Of a DNA stretch of 64,000 nucleotides, positions 28,101 to 33,953 are shown one piece after another. Each line of letters starts with the position of its first letter. Within the stretch, counting starts at the first letter, position 1. The notes beneath the pieces were generated by a model, which was given only the letters and a program-made list of their open reading frames with translations, was not told the origin of the DNA and did no database searches. Position numbers and translations under genes: made by a program. Source of the DNA: Streptomyces sp. NBC_01707 (GTDB taxonomy: Bacteria; Actinomycetota; Actinomycetes; Streptomycetales; Streptomycetaceae). Location of the stretch: assembly GCF_041438805.1 (NCBI RefSeq), contig NZ_CP109190.1, positions 2,728,001 to 2,792,000 on the forward strand, read 5' to 3'.

Positions 28101-28574
28101 CTCAGGGACCTGCTCCTCGTCCCGTACGAGGGCCCGCGCCGCCGACTCGGCCTCGCGCTCCAGCGCCTGCTGCGGAAGGCTCACCGCACCCAGATCGCGG
28201 CCCACGCGCAACGCGCCCAGACCGTCCGGGTTCTGCACCGTGTGCAGCAGCTCATGGGCGAGCAGCCGCTGCCCGTCCGCCGTGCCCGGGCGATAGGCGC
28301 CCTCGCGGAAGAAGATGTCCTGGCCGACCGCGACCGCGTCCGCGCCCAGCAGTTCCGTCAGTGTGCCCGCGTCCCGGTCGGTGTGCAGGCGCACCCGGCT
28401 GAAGTCGTGGCCGAGCTGCTCCTCCAGCTCCCGCCGTACGCTGAGATCGAGCGGCTGTCCGGCTCCGCTGACGATGTTCTTCGGCTCCGGTGTCCGGGAC
28501 GTGGCGCGCTCCTTGCGCTTGCGTCGCCGTTCGGCCTGGGCCGCCTGCGCGTCCTGGGCATGTGACGTACTCAT
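22143..28574 (-). CDS. Giant DUF4157 CIS effector with C-terminal nuclease-like domain
   Basis: This is a 2143-residue protein. Residues ~35-130 are a DUF4157 module (LDLSVRRELEEQLGHDFSRV, HELLH at 107-111), a putative metallopeptidase-like domain that marks eCIS-associated toxins. Residues ~280-560 are highly charged and probably coiled coil, 560-1000 is Pro/Ala/Gly-rich linker, and 1060-1200 is again Lys/Glu-rich coiled coil. Residues ~1200-1560 are amphipathic and hydrophobic helices with membrane-like stretches near 1451-1490 and 1505-1545. After a basic Lys/Arg region, the last ~300 residues change character and carry the segment SRTHLLPRELGG, ENENLVP, YKNM (His1943, Asn1966), resembling DNA/RNA non-specific (HNH-like) nuclease toxins. 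The start overlaps the small upstream gene as ATGA. It may combine cargo and tape-measure roles. Confidence 0.85.
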   Translation of the reverse strand: MSTSHAQDAQAAQAERRRKRKERATSRTPEPKNIVSGAGQPLDLSVRRELEEQLGHDFSRVRLHTDRDAGTLTELLGADAVAVGQDIFFREGAYRPGTADGQRLLAHELLHTVQNPDGLGALRVGRDLGAVSLPQQALEREAESAARALVRDEEQVPEVEAEQSTPGWLRYATVDADRSRTEQLDPATLVDRLANGVLRSLRGDPADLSGRVRLQLARMSTQLQDSVLDRLEVRLLSDEYDRLLELAEESETGPVDLQPAEVPEPETDLFELLGVERARWQRQEEGGRSSKDKRAEDSREERKDAEARDEKRGGDRSRARSDAAAEDQETARRKEQEDERAQSRQQAAQEQRQEEEKQGQDRQRADDAADERAQGQADGAEQTKEERKEQRDREERDPEQANAPGADKRKRKDDAKKPADGSKQENLDPKAKDRPGPVRPEKVDERAEQRDSALSEHGLHEKDEDEDDPREEEKPLGLEAGADRDIGGEQDDDRASGDGAADPELKPDDYLPDTDLDVSSVPTADNPSAAVPTFPTPPPTRAEQVQEQRENDAEEEEDEDAPETEAKPPGAEMGPVEGEAPQPEGGPAAEAGDRTEKDLQPEKPVDQEVGPDPGTDGRREPEPEAEKQDPEQQQDTEEADSGSSDGEEQPDAASAEDQQEERKEQQERDRRPRPGSAGSSAAASGTGAATGTAASATPPAGAHTVRTSPEDARPSPAARRVADSTKSDHEASAPKSVVPKESGPGAATPRGVVGGSSATGPSAATGPGGAPSVAQAAVSPAAEQVENPGKSSPPAPEASLEKDGGGCAPPEPAAEKEEGGGSCGGGGASPEEKQEEPPDVSGQDPKAAIGTVSKLAPDQAAAAMPGVDAAADKKVGEEQRRLDANPPKRERPSGAPRTRSAQPEAAPPAARVTGKVEKLGPEDRVEKQKAKGSDKAEGAKPTDNTPPPPAPVAEKLTAEEAKNVDAAADAVPTVDPELRNKTVGPAPKIRLEGESDPKRTDDQAKALKKKQSDIRSTGREDAAKPMGEDQIFPNAPQEQLVGKATGAGNRGAGGELKAGSRPEPGVGAVAKQERGSEIQGAAGQAQGDLVAKEKDQQQGEQQAKQEKQTEIDREVTRNAEKQTAERGRAAEDARRERESWRNEQDQKIEDADEKSEKEHTDKNKEIVKARDDKDKEVSDRKDKDNAQIDTEREKAEKEAEKKKEEEKPSGGFFGWVADKVKSAFNAMLDAVTKVFDAARKAVNGIIDTFKDWANKAIDFVRDLAIKAIDVLADALIAIGDVLLAAFPELRDKFRKAIEGLRDKAIAAVNALADGLKKAVNALLDALAAGLNALLDVLEAGIKAVIKMYQAVILGAIKFAQAAIEALGKFAALVADIAPDPGGWLSKAGSSAKSGVQDHLWGAIKTGVKRWFDTKVEGILGLGKAVIDVLVKGCVSIKQIGKMAWDAIIASLPMMIASIVIEKVVSMLVPAAGAILTIVQGLMAAWQSLSSILNAFSKFWAYLKAVKAGPAACLFAEAVAAGIVALLDFIANFLMIRLSSATKGVGKRLKAMSEKIMKGLKKTGKGAKEAAGNAVNKARGAVRNALESLRKPAGPSRPKGPRVPKNRSTSTDRGPGRGAPKDTAHDRPTSKTPDKERNRSRDEYQDKLHKDKESTRTQQEGGHDSAPAKDRTPDRKPDLTKDKTPAPSRKKKETEAPKRAKPRKPKSPMGKALQKIKGKVKSALKKVRNAGRTLGKKLRKSKIGQALENSGKKMRDFFKKKRDRMRDDKKRRVNHRKRSRDERRKKENSPEAKQARLAKAVARIRPIEERKLRPGMHRMTHLGLLAGLRSWFRLSELSRLHPPHFQVMAKLNPTLPVIPGEFDQGDGVDYLDTEQPDKRLPPVKAPNFRDNKLISSFTAEYLNKEFGRKGQEARQRTPDAIGFRYINDHIDNTGNDNERWSRTHLLPRELGGTIENENLVPARQYKNMALRPVEAPAAAEIGSGKDIAWYSMNIRYWSEKGGDSRYPGDTRPPGFPSSIDASWGRYKRKPGKRGDSRSDWNKVDTPVNSVSIGPLEEPPVPDEVSEIDINSETDLYRMRLVLQVDEPYVNAIVALREEADFTDINGVISRLKASRRGKPGRPFANLERLRKRLEQLKREGRLEF

Positions 28575-28891
28575 CGAGACTCACCCCGCCCCGAGAGTCC
28601 CGCGTGCACCGCACGCGCCAGCGCCTCGCCGAGCCGCCCCGGCGAGGTGGTCGGGGGCAGCGGGGGCAGTCCGGACAGGGCGTCCAGAGCCCGTCCCCCG
28701 TCGGCTGCCAGCGGCACACCACGCTCCCGTACGAGCCGGGACAGCTCCGCTTCGAAAGCGGCCGAGACCCGGTCGGGGTCGAGCCGCTCGAAACCGTCGA
28801 GCACCAGTTCGCCGATGTCCACGCGGATCGTGCGCTCCGTGAGGCGCGGTGCCTCGCGCGTGGCCTCACGCCGTGCCTCGTTCAGACCCAT
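28571..28891 (-). CDS. Small CIS-operon protein of unknown function (106 aa)
   Basis: This 106-residue protein lies between the AAA+ ATPase and the DUF4157 effector. It overlaps the ATPase stop by 10 bases and the effector start as ATGA, so it is clearly a real member of the operon. Residues 20-60 (TIRVDIGELVLDGFERLDPDRVSA) resemble a short motif seen next to DUF4157 proteins in other tail-like clusters; the remainder is Ala/Leu-rich with a Pro-rich linker. No catalytic motif, signal peptide or membrane helix is seen. A chaperone or loading factor for the giant effector would fit its position, but nothing in the sequence proves it. Confidence 0.75.
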   Translation of the reverse strand: MGLNEARREATREAPRLTERTIRVDIGELVLDGFERLDPDRVSAAFEAELSRLVRERGVPLAADGGRALDALSGLPPLPPTTSPGRLGEALARAVHAGLSGRGESR

Positions 28892-31035
28892 CCGTGGACC
28901 TCCGAGGGCGTCAAGGAGCGGTCCAGCTTGAGGTATTCGGTACGCGCGGCCTCCAGCATGTGCCGCATCTGGAGGCGGTCGCCCTCCTCCGCCGCGAGGA
29001 AGGCGCCCGACAGCGCGATGTTGCGGATCGAGCCGCCCGCCACGGTCAGCCGGGCCAGCTGCTCGGGGTCGATGCCCTTCATCGGGGCCCGCACCGGCAG
29101 CACCCGCCGCCAGATCTCGGCGCGCTCGCTCTCGCCGGGGAAGGGGAAGTCGACGACGAAACGGATACGCCGCATGAACGCCGTGTCCAGCGCCTGCTTC
29201 ATGTTCGTCGTGAGGATCGCGAGTCCGCGGTACGCCTCCATCCGCATGAGCAGATAGCTGACCTCGAGATTGGCGTACCGGTCGTGGCTGTCCTTGACCT
29301 CACTGCGCTTGCCGAACAGGGCGTCGGCCTCGTCGAACAGCAGCAGCGCGCCGCCTCGTTCGGCCGCGTCGAAGACCTTGCGCAGATTCTTCTCGGTCTC
29401 GCCGATGTACTTGCTGACCACCTGCGAGAGATCGATGATGAACAGATCCAGGCCGAGCTCCTTGGCCATCACCTCGGCGGCCAGGGTCTTTCCGGTGCCG
29501 GAGCCGCCGGCGAAGAGCGCGGTGACGCCGAGTCCGCGGCGCAGCGTCTCGGCGAAGCCCCACTCCTGGTACACGGTCGAGCGCTGACGCACATGCGCGA
29601 CGATCTCGCGCAGAATCCGCAGCTGCCGCTCGGCCAGCACCAGATCGCTCCACGCCGCCTGCGGCTCGATCCGCCGGCCCAGCTCGTCCATGCCCATCCG
29701 GGCCTCGGTGAGCCCGGCACGCCAGGCCAGACCGGTCGCGTCCAGCTCGTCCTCGCCGGGCAGATCCCGTACGACCGTCGCTCCGGCGGACCGGATCAGA
29801 TGCGGCGGCAGCGAGAACTGCGCGACGAGATCCCGCAGATCCTCCTCGCCCACCTCCGGCACGTCCGCGAACGCGGCTGCCCACACGCCGAGTTGCTCCT
29901 CCGTGTCCAGCGGCGGAACGGTCACTCGCTCGCCGCGCGGCCGGGCGGTCTGCCGGGGATCGAGGCTGGAGACGACGAGCGGAACGGCCGCGCTCTCGAT
30001 GAACGCGTCCGTGGCCGCCGCCTGGTCGCGGTCGAGCTCGCCGACCTCGACGAGCAGCGCGGCGGGCAGCATGATGGCCTCGCGCTGCCACAGCCGCGCC
30101 AGCCGGTCCCGCTCGGCGGGATCGGTGGGCATGTCGTCGGCGGCCATGGTGTACAGACCGAGCCCCGAACGGCTTGCCGCCGCCGCCGCGATGTCGGTAC
30201 GGGTCCGCAGATCGCCGCCGACCAGCTCGACCCGGAGCGGCGCGTGCTGCCCGGCACTCGCCCAGCCCGCGGCGACCTGGCTCGCCGCCAGGTCGTACGA
30301 GGCGGGCAACGACTCCGGAACGGGCGCACGGCGCAGCAGTCCGTGCAGCCGGGTGTCCAGATAGGCCGAGCCGACGAGGAAGTGCAGGATGCGCTCGTCG
30401 AGGCGCAGCCGTGAGCTGGTCAGCCGGGTCTCGTCGTCGAGCTCGACGAGCCGCCAGCGGCGCAGGGGGGCGACGGGGGTGAGGGCGCTCCAGTGCGCAC
30501 CGTCGAAGGCCGCGAGGGCGAGCGAGAACGTGGGGTGGGTTCGCTCTGGGTCCCCGCCGGCGGCGGCGCACCGCCCACCGGTGGTGGGGTCGAGCTCGGC
30601 GGCGGCGGCGAGCACGACGACGTCGCGCTCGAAGGGGCTGAGCCCGAAACAGGCGACGAGCGCGTCGAGCGTGGCGGGCGCGCATACACCGGGGGCGGCC
30701 GGTTCGCCTCCGGCCGAGGGGGTGGGGGTGCTGCCTCCGGCAGTGAGTTCACTCTGCCGAGGGTGCGCTGCGGCGCCCGCGTCGACGTCTCGCCGGACGG
30801 GCTCGGCCGCACCCTTGGCGGAGGGGTGGTCCGCACCGGTGCCCGGAACGGCACCGTCCGTGGGTGCGGCCCCCGCGTGCGGCTGGTCCGCGGCGTCCTG
30901 TCCGGAGCCGGGACGGCGCTGCGCCCGGGCCGCGTGGGCGTCCACGCGGGTGAGCACGGACCGTACGGCCGCGAACAGCGCCCGACCGTCCGCACCGGCG
31001 TTCGCCGACGCACCGGTTGCCTCGTACGTCCCCAT
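28882..31035 (-). CDS. AAA+ ATPase of the CIS (Afp15/Pvc15-like)
   Basis: The ATG at 31035 gives 717 residues; a GTG at 31062, six bases after the DUF4255 stop, is an alternative start. The first ~130 residues are low-complexity (Ala/Gly/Pro). The ATPase core has Walker A GGSGTGKT near residue 510, Walker B LLLFDEADALFG near 565, a sensor-1 ILTTNM and arginine-finger-like FMRRIRFVVDFPFPGE. The middle part (ACFGLSPFERDVVVLAAAAELD) is the Afp15-type N-terminal region. In eCIS this ATPase is needed for assembly or cargo loading and is not part of the finished particle. It is the most conserved eCIS marker after sheath and tube, and its presence supports an eCIS-type rather than a T6SS or phage origin. 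Confidence 0.92.
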   Translation of the reverse strand: MGTYEATGASANAGADGRALFAAVRSVLTRVDAHAARAQRRPGSGQDAADQPHAGAAPTDGAVPGTGADHPSAKGAAEPVRRDVDAGAAAHPRQSELTAGGSTPTPSAGGEPAAPGVCAPATLDALVACFGLSPFERDVVVLAAAAELDPTTGGRCAAAGGDPERTHPTFSLALAAFDGAHWSALTPVAPLRRWRLVELDDETRLTSSRLRLDERILHFLVGSAYLDTRLHGLLRRAPVPESLPASYDLAASQVAAGWASAGQHAPLRVELVGGDLRTRTDIAAAAASRSGLGLYTMAADDMPTDPAERDRLARLWQREAIMLPAALLVEVGELDRDQAAATDAFIESAAVPLVVSSLDPRQTARPRGERVTVPPLDTEEQLGVWAAAFADVPEVGEEDLRDLVAQFSLPPHLIRSAGATVVRDLPGEDELDATGLAWRAGLTEARMGMDELGRRIEPQAAWSDLVLAERQLRILREIVAHVRQRSTVYQEWGFAETLRRGLGVTALFAGGSGTGKTLAAEVMAKELGLDLFIIDLSQVVSKYIGETEKNLRKVFDAAERGGALLLFDEADALFGKRSEVKDSHDRYANLEVSYLLMRMEAYRGLAILTTNMKQALDTAFMRRIRFVVDFPFPGESERAEIWRRVLPVRAPMKGIDPEQLARLTVAGGSIRNIALSGAFLAAEEGDRLQMRHMLEAARTEYLKLDRSLTPSEVHGWV

Positions 31036-31068
31036 ACCCTCACCCACCCCCGTGTCACGCACCGTGTC

Positions 31069-31899
31069 TCAGCTCTCCTTGTCGTCCGCGCCCGCTTCGG
31101 TGCCCTTGCGGGCACGAGCCGGCGCGGCCCGTTTCGTGACGGGCTTCGCGGCAGCCTTCGCGGTCTTCACCGCGGCGCGCTTTCGCGCGGGGGCGACCGC
31201 CTTCGGCGCCACATCCGGCGCGGGCGCGGGCGCGGGCTCGGGTTCGGGTTCCGCGGACTCCTGCCGCCCCGGCGGCACCGGTGCCCCGGGGGCTGCGAAC
31301 GGCAGCACCGTCACCGTCCGACGGTCCACCTGCTTCGCCGGGACCGGCCGCTCGCGGCCCTCGATCAGGACCAGCGACGCCTGGTACGCCACCGACAAGG
31401 CGTACGGGGTCTGGTGGAGCATCCCCCACAGCTTCGACGTCTCGTCGATGTCCATCACTGTCGGCGTGAACCGCAGCCGCTGCGGCGAGTCCACCAGATC
31501 ACTGCCCGCGAGATACGGCCGCTCCGCCGCGAGTTCGATCAACTCCGCCGGCATCACCGGGATTTCGTGCAGCGTCCGCACCACACAGCCGATCAGCCGC
31601 TGCCCGACCAGCTCCGCCTCCTCCCCGTACGCACTGATCAGAAAGTGCAGATCCAGCGCGGCGACGGGCCGCTTGAGCAGCGTGCCGTCCGATGCGCGCG
31701 TCGGCAGGTCGGTGTGGCGCATCGAGGGGTTCGGAGTGACCTGGTAGAGGAAGACGTTGATGGTCGGCTCGACCGGCGGCTCGGCCGGTGGCTTACGGGT
31801 CTCGACCTTGACCGCGATGTCCATCTCGGGGCTCAGGTTGTTCTCGATCAGCAGGGCCAGTGCCTGAGTGACCGTCGCGATGGCGAGTGCGTTGCTCAT
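31069..31899 (-). CDS. DUF4255 tail-terminator (cap) protein, Afp16-like
   Basis: This 276-residue protein begins with the DUF4255 domain (ALAIATVTQALALLIENNL, INVFLYQVTPNPSMRHTDLP, ALDLHFLISAYGEEAELVGQ, YALSVAYQASLVLIEG; residues ~4-185). DUF4255 proteins such as Afp16/Pvc16 cap the distal end of tube and sheath and fix particle length. Residues ~190-276 form an Ala/Pro/Lys-rich tail with AKAAAKP-type repeats, longer than in minimal family members, that may be flexible or bind nucleic acid or membrane. Downstream, the AAA+ ATPase gene begins within a few bases. The family call is firm; the function of the basic tail is unknown. Confidence 0.9.
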   Translation of the reverse strand: MSNALAIATVTQALALLIENNLSPEMDIAVKVETRKPPAEPPVEPTINVFLYQVTPNPSMRHTDLPTRASDGTLLKRPVAALDLHFLISAYGEEAELVGQRLIGCVVRTLHEIPVMPAELIELAAERPYLAGSDLVDSPQRLRFTPTVMDIDETSKLWGMLHQTPYALSVAYQASLVLIEGRERPVPAKQVDRRTVTVLPFAAPGAPVPPGRQESAEPEPEPAPAPAPDVAPKAVAPARKRAAVKTAKAAAKPVTKRAAPARARKGTEAGADDKES

Positions 31900-31903
31900 G
31901 ACC

Positions 31904-32632
31904 TCAGTCCCTCCTCTCGCCGCGTGACAGGTAGTCGTCCAGCGTCAGCGCGGGCGCGCGCCGTCCGGTGCGGTCGGGGTGTCCGCCGCCGGCGGGGCGG
32001 CTCGCGCCGGGCGGTGGGGCCGCGCTCACCTCCAGGCGGCCGATCTGTACGTGTACGACGCGTTCGGCGGGCCGCGGCGGGCGCCGCCCGATTCCGCTCG
32101 GTGCCGCACCCCGTGCCGCGGCTGTATCGGCGCCGCGCGGCCGGGCAGCTGCGGAGGCGGCCGGGGCAGCCCTGTCCGCCGCGCGCGGCGCGGCAGCGGC
32201 CGGCGTCCGCGGCGCATCGGCCACCGGTGCGGTGGCACCCCGCCGTGCCGCCCGCGGAGCATCCGAGGCGACCGGGCGGGTCGCCGAGGGCGCGGCCGCC
32301 GAGGCCGGTCGCAGCAGCGGACCGGTGACCGGCCCGGCCGGCGCCGCCCGCCGCTCGGGGTCACCCGGAACGCCCGCCGCCTCGGTCCGTACGACGGTCT
32401 CCCGATCCGTCCGTACCTCGCGCTCGTGCCGTACCGACTCGGCCGGTCCCAAGGCGGGCCGGGACGCCGACGGGATCAGCGCCGCCGGCTCGTCCGGCTC
32501 CGGCGGCCCGCTCCGAAGCGCCTCGACCCGTTCGAACGGGCCGGGCAGCCGCGGCCGGACCCGTGCCGCGCCGGCACCCGCCGCGGGCACCGGTGTGTAC
32601 CGGGCGAGCAGCCGGTCGAAGTAGTCAGGCAT
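31904..32632 (-). CDS. Pro/Ala/Arg-rich CIS-operon protein, unknown function
   Basis: This is a 242-residue low-complexity protein. Both ends are better conserved in character than the middle: the start MPDYFDRLLARYTPVP and the end ALTLDDYLSRGERRD look like short docking peptides, and VVHVQIGRLEVSA (~190) reads as a beta strand pair typical of small tail-associated proteins. The middle is Ala/Pro/Arg-rich and probably disordered. The start overlaps the Zn-ribbon gene by 8 bases, and the stop is 4 bases before the DUF4255 gene. A similar proline-rich gene at this place is usual in actinobacterial CIS operons as far as I recall. It may be a scaffold or linker during assembly. Confidence 0.7.
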   Translation of the reverse strand: MPDYFDRLLARYTPVPAAGAGAARVRPRLPGPFERVEALRSGPPEPDEPAALIPSASRPALGPAESVRHEREVRTDRETVVRTEAAGVPGDPERRAAPAGPVTGPLLRPASAAAPSATRPVASDAPRAARRGATAPVADAPRTPAAAAPRAADRAAPAASAAARPRGADTAAARGAAPSGIGRRPPRPAERVVHVQIGRLEVSAAPPPGASRPAGGGHPDRTGRRAPALTLDDYLSRGERRD

Positions 32633-33371
32633 CTGCGCACAGCTCCAGGTAGTAGCGACGCCGCAGCGGGCTGAGCGCCAGGATCTCCGGCTCGCTCCAC
32701 CCGTAGGCGGTCGCGAGCAGGTGGACGTCGAGCATCAAGTCCCGCGCCCAGGTGTCCAGTTCGGTCCACAGGTAGGAGGTGATGTCCAGCTCGGCCGGGG
32801 TGGCCTCACCGCACTCGGGGCAGGCGACGTTCAGCGTCACGTCGGACGTCGGGTCCACCGAAGCCGCCGTCTCCGCGAGCTGTCGCTGTACCCGCTCGGG
32901 CAGCAGGGCGCCCAGCCGCTCCGGCGGCACCGCCTCGCCGTCCCGTACGGCCGACACGGTGCAGCGCGCCATCAGCAGCCGACGTGCCTCGTCCGGATCG
33001 GGCACGGCGCCGGCCGCCGCGAGGTCGGCGACGGTGGGCAGCCGGAACTCGATCGTCCACCCGTCCTCCTCCACTCGCAGCGGGCCGCCCGGTGTCCGCG
33101 TCCGGGTGCCGAACAGCGTCGCGTCGAGGTCGAACTCCATGGCCTCGCCGCACTCCGCGCACTCGACCCGCACCTGCATGCGTTCGCCGAACAGCGCCCG
33201 GCGCAGCGCGAACAGATCCGCCTCCCGCTCGCCGACCGGCATCGACAGCAACACGTCGGTTCCGGCCCCCGGGCGGGCCGCCCGGTGCAGCAGCAGGGAC
33301 CTTCCCGAGTCGTGCTGCGCAAGCCCGGCCTCCCAGGTGGCGAGCAGCTCGGCCGGTCCCGTCGGCGTCAT
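32625..33371 (-). CDS. Zn-ribbon-containing CIS protein (T4 gp26/gp51-like position)
   Basis: This 248-residue protein follows the inner-tube gene and has a GGAGG site before its ATG. It contains two CxxC motifs about 110 residues apart: VECAECGEAMEFDLD (~72-86) and VACPECGEATPAELD (~182-196). Together these could bind one zinc ion, and both are followed by an acidic strand. The C-terminus (ATAYGWSEPEILALSPLRRRYYLEL) is the segment I associate with the T4-like baseplate/tail chaperone family found in eCIS operons. It is probably an assembly factor rather than a major particle component. The call rests on position and motif, and the precise equivalent in Afp/PVC is uncertain. Confidence 0.7.
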   Translation of the reverse strand: MTPTGPAELLATWEAGLAQHDSGRSLLLHRAARPGAGTDVLLSMPVGEREADLFALRRALFGERMQVRVECAECGEAMEFDLDATLFGTRTRTPGGPLRVEEDGWTIEFRLPTVADLAAAGAVPDPDEARRLLMARCTVSAVRDGEAVPPERLGALLPERVQRQLAETAASVDPTSDVTLNVACPECGEATPAELDITSYLWTELDTWARDLMLDVHLLATAYGWSEPEILALSPLRRRYYLELCADA

Positions 33372-33400
33372 CCCTCATTCCTCCGGTGCACAGACGTCGC

Positions 33401-33925
33401 TCAGGCGGGATGGGTGAACGAGGGCTCGACCGGCTCCTCCACCTCGTAGTCCCGCTCCCAGCCTTCGCATTCGAGCTTCACGCTCTGGATGGCGACGGCG
33501 TTGGCGTTGGCGTCCAGCTCGCCGAGCACCTGGTACTCGCTCACCCAGGCCCGGTAGAGCTTGTGCGAGACGGCCACCTGCCCGGCCTCGTTGAGGACCT
33601 GGATGATGATGTCCTTGCGGAAGTCCCGGAGCGACACCTCCGAGCCGAGCCCGGCGCCGACCTGCCAGACCTTGTTCGCCCACCGGTCGAATTCGGGGTC
33701 GTGGGTGACACCGCGTTCGAGCGTGACGCCCTCGAACTCGGAACGGCCCGGCGACTTGCGCGGTGAACTCGGGTCACCGCCGTGGCGGTGCTTGACCACC
33801 TCGGTGGTGCGCTTCAGGGGACTGATCTTGCTGATGCCCGCGACCGTTCGACCGTCCCAGAGGACCAGGAACTTGAAATTCTTGTAGGGGTCGAAGCGAT
33901 GGGCGTTTATCTGGAACTCAGCCAT
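33401..33925 (-). CDS. CIS inner tube protein (gp19/Hcp-like)
   Basis: This is a 174-residue T4 gp19-type tail tube protein. The sequence runs FQINAHRFDPYKNFKFLVLWDGRTVAGISKISPL at the start, then RKSPGRSEFEGVTLERGVTHDPEF and FRKDIIIQVLNEAGQVAV, and finishes with VKLECEGWERDY, the usual order for the Afp1/Afp5 family. Hexameric rings of this protein stack to form the tube propelled by sheath contraction. There is a single tube gene, so one protein probably builds the whole tube. An AAGGAA ribosome site precedes the ATG. It lies 28 bases downstream of the sheath gene. Confidence 0.95.
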   Translation of the reverse strand: MAEFQINAHRFDPYKNFKFLVLWDGRTVAGISKISPLKRTTEVVKHRHGGDPSSPRKSPGRSEFEGVTLERGVTHDPEFDRWANKVWQVGAGLGSEVSLRDFRKDIIIQVLNEAGQVAVSHKLYRAWVSEYQVLGELDANANAVAIQSVKLECEGWERDYEVEEPVEPSFTHPA

Positions 33926-33953
33926 CGGTTTCCTTCGTGTTCCTTTTTCTTGG

